Shown: positions 1 through 5,780 of the stretch, piece after piece | Numbering within the stretch: position 1 is the first letter of the stretch | Layout of the letters: each line of letters begins with the position of its first letter | Assembly: GCA_023269645.1 (NCBI GenBank) | Contig: JAHFPR010000043.1 | Location: 1 to 11,492, forward strand | Direction of reading: 5' to 3' | Length of the DNA: 11,492 nucleotides | Source of the DNA: Alphaproteobacteria bacterium | GTDB taxonomy: Bacteria; Pseudomonadota; Alphaproteobacteria; Rickettsiales; UBA8987 | Made by a program: the position numbers and the translations under genes | Notes under the pieces: generated by a model | Told to the model about the DNA's origin: nothing | Seen by the model: only the letters and a program-made list of their open reading frames with translations | Databases searched by the model: none

Positions 1-29
1 TATTTCGCCGCAGACGCGGCTTGCGCTGG

Positions 30-49
30 ATTCCAGCTTCCGCTGGAAT
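30..49. repeat. short hairpin repeat
   Basis: A perfect 8-bp inverted repeat (ATTCCAGC / GCTGGAAT) around a TTCC loop, followed by GACAA. The form GGATTCCAGCTT..GCTGGAATGACA resembles a short palindrome dispersed in many proteobacterial genomes. Only one copy is seen here, so calling it a repeat rests on recognition of the motif. It lies in gene-free DNA; the rest of 1-96 shows nothing else recognisable. Confidence 0.45.
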
Positions 50-96
50 GACAAGTGTAGGGATTATCTATCGTTAGAGGACAATACCGGAAACTG

Positions 97-251
97 GGTG
101 CTGTTTAATAAAGATAGATACGCTGCACTGTCACCCCGTCTTTAGGGCGGGGTCTGGCAGGATTGCTTTCAGCAATCCCTGGCATTGCGCCGGATGCCGT
201 GACAGGCACGGTATGACAAGGTGAGAAAATCCACCTTTATTAGACAATGCC
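97..251. repeat. cloverleaf-like palindromic repeat, copy 1
   Basis: This 155-bp element is about 80% or more identical by eye to 5781-5925, in the same orientation. Its ends are imperfect inverted repeats, of which TAATAAAG (107-113 region) and CTTTATTA (235-241 region) are the best-matched core. Inside, a second closing stem (CTGTC at 128-132 with GACAG at 201-205) encloses three consecutive hairpins: ACCCCGTC/GGCGGGGT, GGATTGC/GCAATCC and GGCAT/ATGCC. It carries no ORF, so it would be non-autonomous. It begins 19 nt past the stop codon of the PH-domain gene, on that gene's downstream side. A 17-nt near-perfect direct repeat (80-96 and 243-259, one mismatch) overlaps its edges. Relative to copy 2 it has about 10 extra bases near 223-233. 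Confidence 0.75.
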
Positions 252-270
252 GGAAACTGCGGTTCACCAG

Positions 271-1029
271 TTATTTCTTCAGGAAGCGGTCAATAGTTTC
301 CAGAATGGCTTTTTTGAGTTCGGCAGGTTCTTTCATGCCACGCAGGTCAATCTGCTCCATGCCCACGCCGTTGATGTGCACGTGCCCCATGCCGATGAGC
401 CTGTCGAATGCAGTCTGGTGGATTTTGACGCTCTCGATGCGGTCGAGATTCAACTCGTTCGTATCCACGCTGATAAGCCCCTCCTTCCGGATGACTTTTT
501 TATTGGTAACGACGTGCTCCATCGTCTTCTTCTTAATGAAAACGCTGACGATCTTGAGAATTCCGAACAGGGTGAACAACACGCCGAAATAATAGCGCCG
601 CGCCTTCTCAAACCAGATAATGGCGGGGTGGATTTCCTCCGGTATCGCGTGTTTGATCTGTTCCATTTTCTCCAGAACGAAAACCTTGATGCGCGAAACG
701 TGCTGCGCTGCATCGCCGGTGGGGAGCTTTCCATCGGGCATCTCCGGCAGGAAGGTGATGAACAGGCCGAGCACGATCAGGATAACCGGGAAGACATAGG
801 CGAAATTATGCAGTTTCGCCACGTAGACGATCTTTTCGCCCGACACCAGCGTTTTCTGGATGTATTTTACGCCCTTAAGGGCGGGTGCAGGTTTGGGAGC
901 GGATGCAGGTGCAGCCCTGGGTGCGGCGGGTGCAGGCTTGGGCACTGGGTTCGGCGCAGGTGCGGATGGGGGCGCGGAGGGCGCAGGTTTTGGCGCGGAG
1001 GGCAATGTGGGTTTGGGTGCGTCGGTCAT
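271..1029 (-). CDS. membrane protein with bacterial PH (bPH2) domain
   Basis: A 252-residue protein. Residues 1-50 are a Pro/Ala/Lys low-complexity tail, probably cytoplasmic. TM1 is about 76-95, TM2 about 146-165, and a bPH2-type domain follows at about 168-248, beginning TMEHVVTNKKVIRKEGL and including DLRGMKEPAELKKAI. The TNKRVI-(x)-GL-(x)-DLxRIESV pattern is the usual bPH2 signature. PH-like domains of this class are widespread in bacterial membrane proteins and no biochemical role can be assigned. The start at 1029 is chosen because the upstream open frame only reads through a dispersed repeat (peptide VILSAAKD). No Shine-Dalgarno precedes this ATG, while a -10/-35 pair is placed for a nearly leaderless transcript. 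It lies downstream of the LapG-like gene on the same strand, separated by 118 bp. A cloverleaf repeat starts 19 nt past its stop. Confidence 0.88.
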   Translation of the reverse strand: MTDAPKPTLPSAPKPAPSAPPSAPAPNPVPKPAPAAPRAAPASAPKPAPALKGVKYIQKTLVSGEKIVYVAKLHNFAYVFPVILIVLGLFITFLPEMPDGKLPTGDAAQHVSRIKVFVLEKMEQIKHAIPEEIHPAIIWFEKARRYYFGVLFTLFGILKIVSVFIKKKTMEHVVTNKKVIRKEGLISVDTNELNLDRIESVKIHQTAFDRLIGMGHVHINGVGMEQIDLRGMKEPAELKKAILETIDRFLKK

Positions 1030-1036
1030 GAGGGGC

Positions 1037-1065
1037 ACTATAACGGCGTTTTTTTTCCCCGGCAA
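1037..1065 (-). promoter_or_regulatory. candidate promoter for the PH-domain gene
   Basis: On the minus strand, TTGCCG (1060-1065) and TATAGT (1037-1042) are separated by exactly 17 bp. The expected transcription start is about 1030, one base before the ATG at 1029, implying a nearly leaderless mRNA. That fits the absence of a Shine-Dalgarno sequence before the ATG. It is read by eye only. Confidence 0.4.
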
Positions 1066-1079
1066 GGGCGGGAGATGGT

Positions 1080-1144
1080 TGTCATCCTGAACGCAGTGAA
1101 GGATCTCCTGCGGCGGGGGATCCTTCGCTGCGCTCAGGATGACA
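1080..1144. repeat. palindromic repeat of the TGTCATCCTGA type, intergenic copy
   Basis: Imperfect palindrome: TGTCATCCTGAACGCAGTGA and the following AGGATCT form the left arm; the right arm is GGATCCTTCGCTGCGCTC followed by AGGATGACA. About 10 bases lie between the arms. It begins 3 bp past the stop codon of the LapG-like gene, between that gene and the PH-domain gene. The same family appears inside uvrA at 10433-10509. If transcribed it could fold into a strong hairpin at the 3' end of the protease mRNA. When translated, this family gives peptides such as VILSAAKD, which contaminate over-extended gene starts. Confidence 0.8.
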
Positions 1145-1147
1145 AGT

Positions 1148-1789
1148 TCACTCCTGATGCAGCCACCAGCTATGCTCGTTGATGGAGAAGATCGGTGTGT
1201 AATGATGGATGCTGGTGTGTTCCACCACGCTGGGAATCTGGTTGTCGAGAATGTAGATGGTCTGCCCGGCATACACGGCCAGCACGGCGTGCATCACGTT
1301 CAGGTTGTTATCCTTGAGCACCACGATGCGCATATCGTCCGGAGAGAACCCCAGCTCCTTCAGCGAGAAATATTTGGAAATGGCGTAATCCTCACAATCG
1401 CCGTGCTTGATGAGGAATTGCAGCACCGTTTCCCAGTAATCCTGAACGCCCCAGTTGATAGTATCCTCAATATAGGGAGAGCGGTTTGAATGCTGGTTCA
1501 CCGCGCGGAGCTGCTCCATCGGGTCTTTATCGCGGATGCTATCCAGAAAGCCGTGCCATTTGCTGCTGTATTTCTCGGCGCAGGTGCTATCCCCGCCGCA
1601 ATCCGTGCCTTCGGCTGCGTCGCCGTTATAGTGCCGTTCCAGCAAATCCGTCCATTTCGGGAAATTCTTGAGGCGGGAGGAGCGACGCTCCTCCGTGCCG
1701 AAAAGTCCGGGTGGGTCGTCTTCCGCAGATGCGCCCGCCAGCGGGGCGGCCATCAGGATCAGGCATAACAGGAGTGCGGCAAATCTCAT
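1148..1789 (-). CDS. LapG-like transglutaminase-like cysteine protease (C93/DUF920), secreted
   Basis: A 213-residue protein with an N-terminal signal peptide (MRFAALLLCLILMAAPLAGA, likely cleaved near residue 22). The C93/BTLCP core follows: the motif DYWETVLQFLIKHGDCEDYA carries the nucleophile Cys132, NVMHAVLAV carries His167, and YILDNQ carries Asp182, giving the expected Cys-His-Asp triad in order. Acidic residues flank the Cys (DCED, 131-134); in LapG this segment takes part in calcium binding. Length matches the family. Cys64 and Cys70 could form a periplasmic disulfide. In LapG the enzyme cleaves the N-terminus of large adhesins and is held inactive by LapD; no adhesin lies in this window. 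The start follows a duplicated AGGAAG ribosome-binding sequence. It diverges from the receptor gene at 1900 across 110 bp. The family call is strong; the adhesin-cleaving role is inferred. Confidence 0.9.
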   Translation of the reverse strand: MRFAALLLCLILMAAPLAGASAEDDPPGLFGTEERRSSRLKNFPKWTDLLERHYNGDAAEGTDCGGDSTCAEKYSSKWHGFLDSIRDKDPMEQLRAVNQHSNRSPYIEDTINWGVQDYWETVLQFLIKHGDCEDYAISKYFSLKELGFSPDDMRIVVLKDNNLNVMHAVLAVYAGQTIYILDNQIPSVVEHTSIHHYTPIFSINEHSWWLHQE

Positions 1790-1790
1790 T

Positions 1791-1810
1791 ATGCTTCCTG
1801 ATGCTTCCTG
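1791..1810 (-). promoter_or_regulatory. tandemly duplicated ribosome-binding site
   Basis: A perfect 10-bp tandem duplication reads CAGGAAGCAT twice on the minus strand, just before the ATG at 1789. The proximal AGGA is 6 nt from the start codon; a third GGAAA lies a little further out. The spacing decides the start of the protease gene. Confidence 0.6.
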
Positions 1811-1899
1811 TGGTTTCCTTATCCCTGACGCAGATTGCACTTTACCATTGCCTGCGCGGTTATTAAAGTATTGTATTGGGATAATGACCGGGGGTAGCC

Positions 1900-4002
1900 A
1901 TGACCAGCGTCGCAAAGCAGAAAACGGAGGAAGCCATCGCACCCGCTTACGGCAGGGTGGTGCAGGGTTTTTCCGTGCTGGCCATCGTGGCGGTGATTGT
2001 GGCGGGGTTCGCGGTGCGGTTCGCCAATGCCGGATACCAGCGTGATCTGCACCAGTGGGAGATACGCCTGGGGATAACGGCGGATACCCGTGCGCAGGCC
2101 GCGCAGGATTGGGTGGAGCGTCAGCAGAAAGAGATGGCGGCGGTGGCGGATAACACCAGCCTGCGGCTCTACATGACGGAGCTTGCGGATAAGGAAGGCG
2201 GAAAAACCGATGAAGCACAGGCCGCTTCCGGCTACCTGCGTAATTATATCGTGGATACGGCGCGGAAAACCGGATTTATGGATTTGAAACAGCCGGAATC
2301 CGTGCCCGCAAGCGTGGAATATCACGGCCATGCGGGGCTGGCGTTGCTGGATAAATCCGGCAAGCCGGTGGTGATGACCGCCTCCATGCCTGAACTTGAC
2401 GATGCGCTGAAAGCGGCTATGAAAGAAGTGCCGGGCGGCAAGCCTTCCATGAAGGATATATACCTCGATGCGGGGGGCGTACCGGTGATTGCGTTCTTTG
2501 CTCCCGTATTCGCGGTGCAGAATGATGAACAGCAGATCGGTACGGTGGTCGGCATCCGCCCGGTGGAGCGGCTTTATGTGCTGCTGAAACGTCCGGCCTC
2601 GGCGGAAGCAACGGAAGAAACCCTGCTGGTGCGGTTCCATGACGGTGTGGTGGAATACCTCTCGCCGCTGCTGGATGGCACGAAGCCGCTGGAGCGCAGG
2701 CTGGATCTCGCCACGGACGCGCAGGGTGATGCGAAATTTGCCTCGGAACAGCCGGGGCATTTCGGCATAAAGCGGGATTATGCCTTCCAGAACGTGCTCG
2801 TCACCAGCCGCCCCGTGCCCGGCACACCGTGGACGCTTATCCACAAAATCGGCCATAAGGAAGCGATGGCGGAATGCGCGCAGCGTCGCATAAGCCTCAT
2901 TACCCTCTCGTTCCTCGGCATCGGGTTTCTGGTGGTGGTGATCCTCGCTGTGTGGCGGCATGGCTCTTCCGTGCGCTATAAGCATCTGGCGGATCGTCAT
3001 AAAAGCCAGGAACGTCTGCTGCAGCTTGTGACGGATAACCAGCCGGATGCCACCTTCATCCTCGATGCTGAAAAGCATTACCGTTTCGTCAACCTGAAAG
3101 CGGCGCAGGATGCGGGTTCCACCAAGGAGGAACTGATCGGGAAAACGGTGCGTGCGGTGCTGGGACCCAAGCCTGCGAAGGCACTTGGTGCGATCGTGGA
3201 GCACGTGCTTGAACAGAAGCAGAAAGTTTCACACGTGCGCCGTGTGGAGGATGATACCGGCGTGTCGCAGAAGGTGGTGCAGTCGCGCTATATTCCGCTG
3301 GCGCGTGTGCCGCGTGTGCTCACGGTCGGCGAGGAACTTCCCGGTGTGCTGGTGGTGGAGCAGGACATCACCGCCGCCATCGTTGAACGCGAACGGCGCG
3401 AGCGACTGCTGAAGGATCTCGTGGAAACGCTGGTGCTGGTGGTGGACAGGCGCGACAAGCACTCCGCCCATCACTCCAAGCGCGTGGCAACGGTGGCGGA
3501 ATCCGTGGCGCGCGAAATGCATCTGGATAACGTGTCGGTGGAAACGGTGCGCAACTCCGCGCTGCTGATGAATCTCGGCAAGGTGATGCTGCCGGTGGCA
3601 CTGCTCACCAAGCAGGATAAACTCACGGCTGCGGAAAAGAAGCAGATCACTGAGGCATTCGCTTCCGGCGCGGAATATCTGAAAGGGCTGGAGTTCAACG
3701 GCCCGGTGGTGGAAACCATACGTCAGGCGCAGGAGCGGTGGGATGGCGGCGGCCCCCTGAAGCTCAAAGGCGATAAAATACTCCTCACGGCGCAGATTAT
3801 CGCTATTGCCAACGATTACATCGCCATGATCAGCCCGCGCGCTTACCGCGACGGCATCAAAAAGGAAAAGGCACTGGAGAATTTCCTCGGCGATGTAGGT
3901 AAGCGATACCAGCGGAAAGTGGTGGCGGCACTGGTGAACTATCTGGAAAACGGCGGAGATGCCGCTGTGCCCGAAATTCCGGAGGATGACGATGAATCCT
4001 AG
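1900..4002 (+). CDS. membrane receptor: periplasmic sensor, PAS, degenerate HD-GYP domain
   Basis: A 700-residue protein. TM1 is about 22-42, a periplasmic region of Cache-like size about 45-330, TM2 about 332-352, a PAS domain about 370-495 and an HD-GYP-type domain about 505-690. HD-GYP domains normally hydrolyse c-di-GMP using His/Asp metal ligands. Here the first His survives (HHSKR, His525), but the HD pair is MN (LMNLGK, 557-558), the HHE motif is AQE (610-612), GYP is reduced to GGP (617-619) and the later VAD Asp is Asn638. It should therefore be catalytically dead and is more likely a binding or scaffolding receptor. The GGGGG at about 1889-1894 serves as ribosome-binding site. The prepilin start overlaps its last 11 bp, and the LapG-like protease gene diverges upstream. 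The fold is clear from the flanking RWDG, PRAYRDG and AL motifs; the ligand is unknown. Confidence 0.9.
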   Translation: MTSVAKQKTEEAIAPAYGRVVQGFSVLAIVAVIVAGFAVRFANAGYQRDLHQWEIRLGITADTRAQAAQDWVERQQKEMAAVADNTSLRLYMTELADKEGGKTDEAQAASGYLRNYIVDTARKTGFMDLKQPESVPASVEYHGHAGLALLDKSGKPVVMTASMPELDDALKAAMKEVPGGKPSMKDIYLDAGGVPVIAFFAPVFAVQNDEQQIGTVVGIRPVERLYVLLKRPASAEATEETLLVRFHDGVVEYLSPLLDGTKPLERRLDLATDAQGDAKFASEQPGHFGIKRDYAFQNVLVTSRPVPGTPWTLIHKIGHKEAMAECAQRRISLITLSFLGIGFLVVVILAVWRHGSSVRYKHLADRHKSQERLLQLVTDNQPDATFILDAEKHYRFVNLKAAQDAGSTKEELIGKTVRAVLGPKPAKALGAIVEHVLEQKQKVSHVRRVEDDTGVSQKVVQSRYIPLARVPRVLTVGEELPGVLVVEQDITAAIVERERRERLLKDLVETLVLVVDRRDKHSAHHSKRVATVAESVAREMHLDNVSVETVRNSALLMNLGKVMLPVALLTKQDKLTAAEKKQITEAFASGAEYLKGLEFNGPVVETIRQAQERWDGGGPLKLKGDKILLTAQIIAIANDYIAMISPRAYRDGIKKEKALENFLGDVGKRYQRKVVAALVNYLENGGDAAVPEIPEDDDES

Positions 4003-4753
4003 GAAAATCGCAGGGACAGGGCAGCACGGTTTCACGCTGGTGGAGCTTGCCACCGTGCTCACGATTATCGCGTTGATACTGGCGGGCATCCTGATCGGGA
4101 AGCAGATGGTGCAGCGTTCCCAGGCGATGGCGGTGGTGACGGAAGTGGAAAGTTTTCAGCAGGCTTTCGATAAATTCTGGGAGAAATATAAGGAACTGCC
4201 GGGGGATATGATAGATGGTTATGCTTTTTTTGATCTGAATGCCACGAATCTGATTTGTGGTACAAATGTGGATATAAACGGTAACGCGGCGGGCTGTAAC
4301 GGCGACGGCAACGGTGTCATCGCTTCGCCGCGTGAATCCCTGCGGGGGTGGCAGCATCTGCAGCTTGCAGGGTTTCTGAGCGCGAAAGGCACATTCTATA
4401 CCGGGATTTCCAGTGTGCCGACGTTCAACCCCGGAACCAATGTTCCTCCTTCGCAGGCTGCAACCCCCTTGTCGGGGCCTGCGGGTTATAAACTGGCGAC
4501 GGGCACGGTCTATACCTTCACCGGCCATTACGCGCAGCTGGGGGCGAACGTGGCCAATAATCTTACGGGCGGCGTACTCACCACGGCGGATGCGCTGGCT
4601 GTGGATCAGAAGATGGATGACGGGCTGGCGATCACCGGCAGGGTGCTGGCGCAGAACGATGCTGCTAATGGCTGCGTTGCGGCCAATATTTATATCCGGA
4701 CAGAATCCACCGCGACCGCGTGCAACATGGTGTTCCAACTGGGGACGCAGTAA
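3992..4753 (+). CDS. type IV prepilin-like protein (N-terminal methylation motif)
   Basis: A 253-residue protein with a class III signal: a short basic leader ending Gly13, then FTLVELATVLTIIALILAGI, where Glu18 is the +5 glutamate required for pilin assembly. Prepilin peptidase would cut between Gly13 and Phe14. The globular part has ELPGD (68-72) and DQKMDDGLAITG (205-216), motifs I recall from alphaproteobacterial prepilin/type II secretion pseudopilin proteins. Four cysteines (89, 102, 228, 244) could form two disulfides, and a Asp/Asn/Gly-rich stretch (94-108) resembles a metal-binding loop. GGAGG (3981-3985) lies 6 nt before this ATG, so I prefer it to the ATG at 3986. It overlaps the receptor gene by 11 bp, implying coupled translation. 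No assembly ATPase or other pilus genes are present, so major versus minor pilin cannot be decided. Confidence 0.9.
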   Translation: MNPRKIAGTGQHGFTLVELATVLTIIALILAGILIGKQMVQRSQAMAVVTEVESFQQAFDKFWEKYKELPGDMIDGYAFFDLNATNLICGTNVDINGNAAGCNGDGNGVIASPRESLRGWQHLQLAGFLSAKGTFYTGISSVPTFNPGTNVPPSQAATPLSGPAGYKLATGTVYTFTGHYAQLGANVANNLTGGVLTTADALAVDQKMDDGLAITGRVLAQNDAANGCVAANIYIRTESTATACNMVFQLGTQ

Positions 4754-4765
4754 GCGTGAAGGGTA

Positions 4766-5020
4766 CTAAAAATCAAACCCATAGCGGGATTTGAGGATTT
4801 TTTTGGCATCTCCGGTGGGTTCTTCGCCGTAGCCGGAGGCGATAATCTGCCCGAAATCGGCGAGGTCGTAGCGGCCATCGGGGCGGAGGGCGAGGAACGG
4901 CTTGAGCTTAGGCTTATCAATGAGAATATAATAATAGGCGCGCCTGCCGGTACTATCCGTTGCGTTCACCTTATAGAAATACTCGCCCTGCGACGAGATG
5001 ACCTTGTCTACAAATCCCAT
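4766..5020 (-). CDS. conserved-looking 84-residue protein of unknown function
   Basis: I do not recognise a named family. The protein starts MGFVDKVISSQGEYFYKV and ends GYGEEPTGDAKKILKSRYGF followed by DF. It has no signal peptide, TM segment or cysteine, and looks like a compact soluble domain with a beta-rich first half (FYKVNATDSTGRRAYYYILI) and a helical end. It is convergent with the prepilin gene, 12 bp apart. AGGG about 4 nt before the ATG is only a moderate ribosome-binding site. The same frame extends upstream past a single amber codon into the 41-residue ORF at 5027-5152, so it may be the second cistron of a coupled pair, or the C-terminal part of a 127-codon frame broken by TAG. 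A candidate CtrA-controlled promoter lies upstream. Confidence 0.75.
   Translation of the reverse strand: MGFVDKVISSQGEYFYKVNATDSTGRRAYYYILIDKPKLKPFLALRPDGRYDLADFGQIIASGYGEEPTGDAKKILKSRYGFDF
4774..4804 (+). terminator. possible weak terminator for the prepilin operon
   Basis: CAAACCC (4774-4780) can pair with GGGATTTG (4786-4793) with one bulge, and seven Ts follow at 4798-4804. The structure lies inside the 3' end of the convergent small gene. The stem is weak, so this is tentative. Confidence 0.3.
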
Positions 5021-5026
5021 GAAACC

Positions 5027-5152
5027 CTATTCTCGCGCCGCTCCTGTGGATCGTGTTACCATCGGAGTGACTTCTAAATCTGTTACCATTGTGGTGGGTA
5101 TTTCCGCCGCGAACGACGGTTCTCCACCGTGTATCTCAAAGCCTTCACTCAT
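5027..5152 (-). CDS. 41-residue short ORF ahead of the 84-residue gene
   Basis: On the minus strand, AAGGGAG sits 6 nt before an ATG that opens 41 codons: MSEGFEIHGGEPSFAAEIPT at the start and TRSTGAARE at the end, then TAG. The next ATG, that of the 84-residue gene, is 6 nt past this stop and in the same frame. The ribosome-binding site is one of the best in the window. No family is recognised, and no TM or signal is present. Two MVT segments come from a repeated ATGGTAACA. It could be a small protein, a leader ORF coupling translation to the next gene, or the N-terminus of one protein split by an amber codon or sequencing error. Confidence 0.5.
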   Translation of the reverse strand: MSEGFEIHGGEPSFAAEIPTTMVTDLEVTPMVTRSTGAARE

Positions 5153-5208
5153 TTACAGCTCCCTTGTAAAAGCACCGGCATCTGCTTATCGCATCTGCCC
5201 ATATGTGT

Positions 5209-5240
5209 ATTCTAGCAAAGGAGCATTAAGAAAGAGTTAA
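5209..5240 (-). promoter_or_regulatory. candidate CtrA-activated promoter
   Basis: On the minus strand TTAACTCTTTCTTAA (5226-5240) is an exact TTAA-N7-TTAA CtrA consensus. Eleven bases downstream is TAGAAT (5209-5214) within GCTAGAAT, matching 7 of 8 positions of the Caulobacter -10 consensus GCTANAWC. The box would cover about -24 to -38, the -35 region, as in CtrA-activated promoters. The expected start is about 5202, giving a leader of about 50 nt to the short ORF at 5152. Confidence 0.5.
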
Positions 5241-5270
5241 GGAAACGAAGATTTTTGTAATTATTTTTGC

Positions 5271-5299
5271 ATTTAAGGCCAGATGCGCGCATTTGTCAA
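5271..5299 (-). promoter_or_regulatory. candidate sigma70-type promoter upstream of the small operon
   Basis: On the minus strand a perfect TTGACA (5294-5299) is followed after exactly 17 bp by TTAAAT (5271-5276, four of six matches to TATAAT). The expected start is near 5264. A transcript from here would pass through the CtrA box, so bound CtrA could block it while activating the proximal promoter. The rest of 5153-5338, the gene-free part of this stretch, holds no other ORF or structure that I can support, apart from a direct repeat CCGTGAGAGG at 5328-5337 and 5345-5354. Confidence 0.5.
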
Positions 5300-5338
5300 G
5301 GATGGTGCGGTGCAAAACAACCTGATTCCGTGAGAGGC

Positions 5339-5689
5339 CTAGTCCCGTGAGAGGGGAGCAGCCTTCCGCGCGGTATCCGAGCGTGAGATGAGGTTCAGCA
5401 GTTCGGTTTCTTCCTGCGTGTCCAGGGTTTTTGCGGATCCGGCGGCGGGTGCGATTTCTGCCGCCGAGGAAGCGGCATCGTCGGAAATGGTGGATTGTTG
5501 CGGCTGCAGGGCGGCGCGTGCGTCGGCATCCGCCTGGGCGATGGGATTGATATGGTGGGTGATCACTTTGCTGGCTGTAGAGAAATCGGAAGGTGTAGCG
5601 GCAAACGTATCAAAGATAACGTGCAGCTTGAACCCGCCATATGCTGCCAAAAACACCAGCAGCACGAGGAATGCGGCCGAACGCAGCAT
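5339..5689 (-). CDS. 116-residue single-TM protein of unknown function
   Basis: One hydrophobic N-terminal segment (about residues 5-26, MLRSAAFLVLLVFLAAYGGF) should act as a signal anchor. The rest is Ala/Ser/Gln-rich and probably disordered, with a short helical stretch DTQEETELLNLISRSDTARK (90-109). The arrangement of one TM, a low-complexity linker, then a TxEExELL-like start is reminiscent of the N-terminal half of alphaproteobacterial MotE-like flagellar proteins, but the coiled coil expected next is absent; this likeness is weak. GGGGGAA lies about 5 nt before the ATG and supports the start. It is on the same strand as the polysaccharide genes upstream but separated from them by 256 bp holding a repeat. 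Confidence 0.7.
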   Translation of the reverse strand: MLRSAAFLVLLVFLAAYGGFKLHVIFDTFAATPSDFSTASKVITHHINPIAQADADARAALQPQQSTISDDAASSAAEIAPAAGSAKTLDTQEETELLNLISRSDTARKAAPLSRD

Positions 5690-5780
5690 AGTTCCCCCCG
5701 CCTATATCTAGTAGGCATAATTTACCCATAACACAATTTATAGGATAATTCCAGAGAAAAATATGGCCAGGGCATTTTGC

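Noticed and set aside
1030..1272. N-terminal extension of the PH-domain protein to 1272
   Set aside because: It would overlap the LapG-like coding region and translate a dispersed repeat (VILSAAKD peptide), a known source of false starts.
1819..3204. A 461-codon minus-strand open frame opposite the receptor gene
   Set aside because: Shadow of the receptor gene; His/Arg-rich and without recognisable domains.
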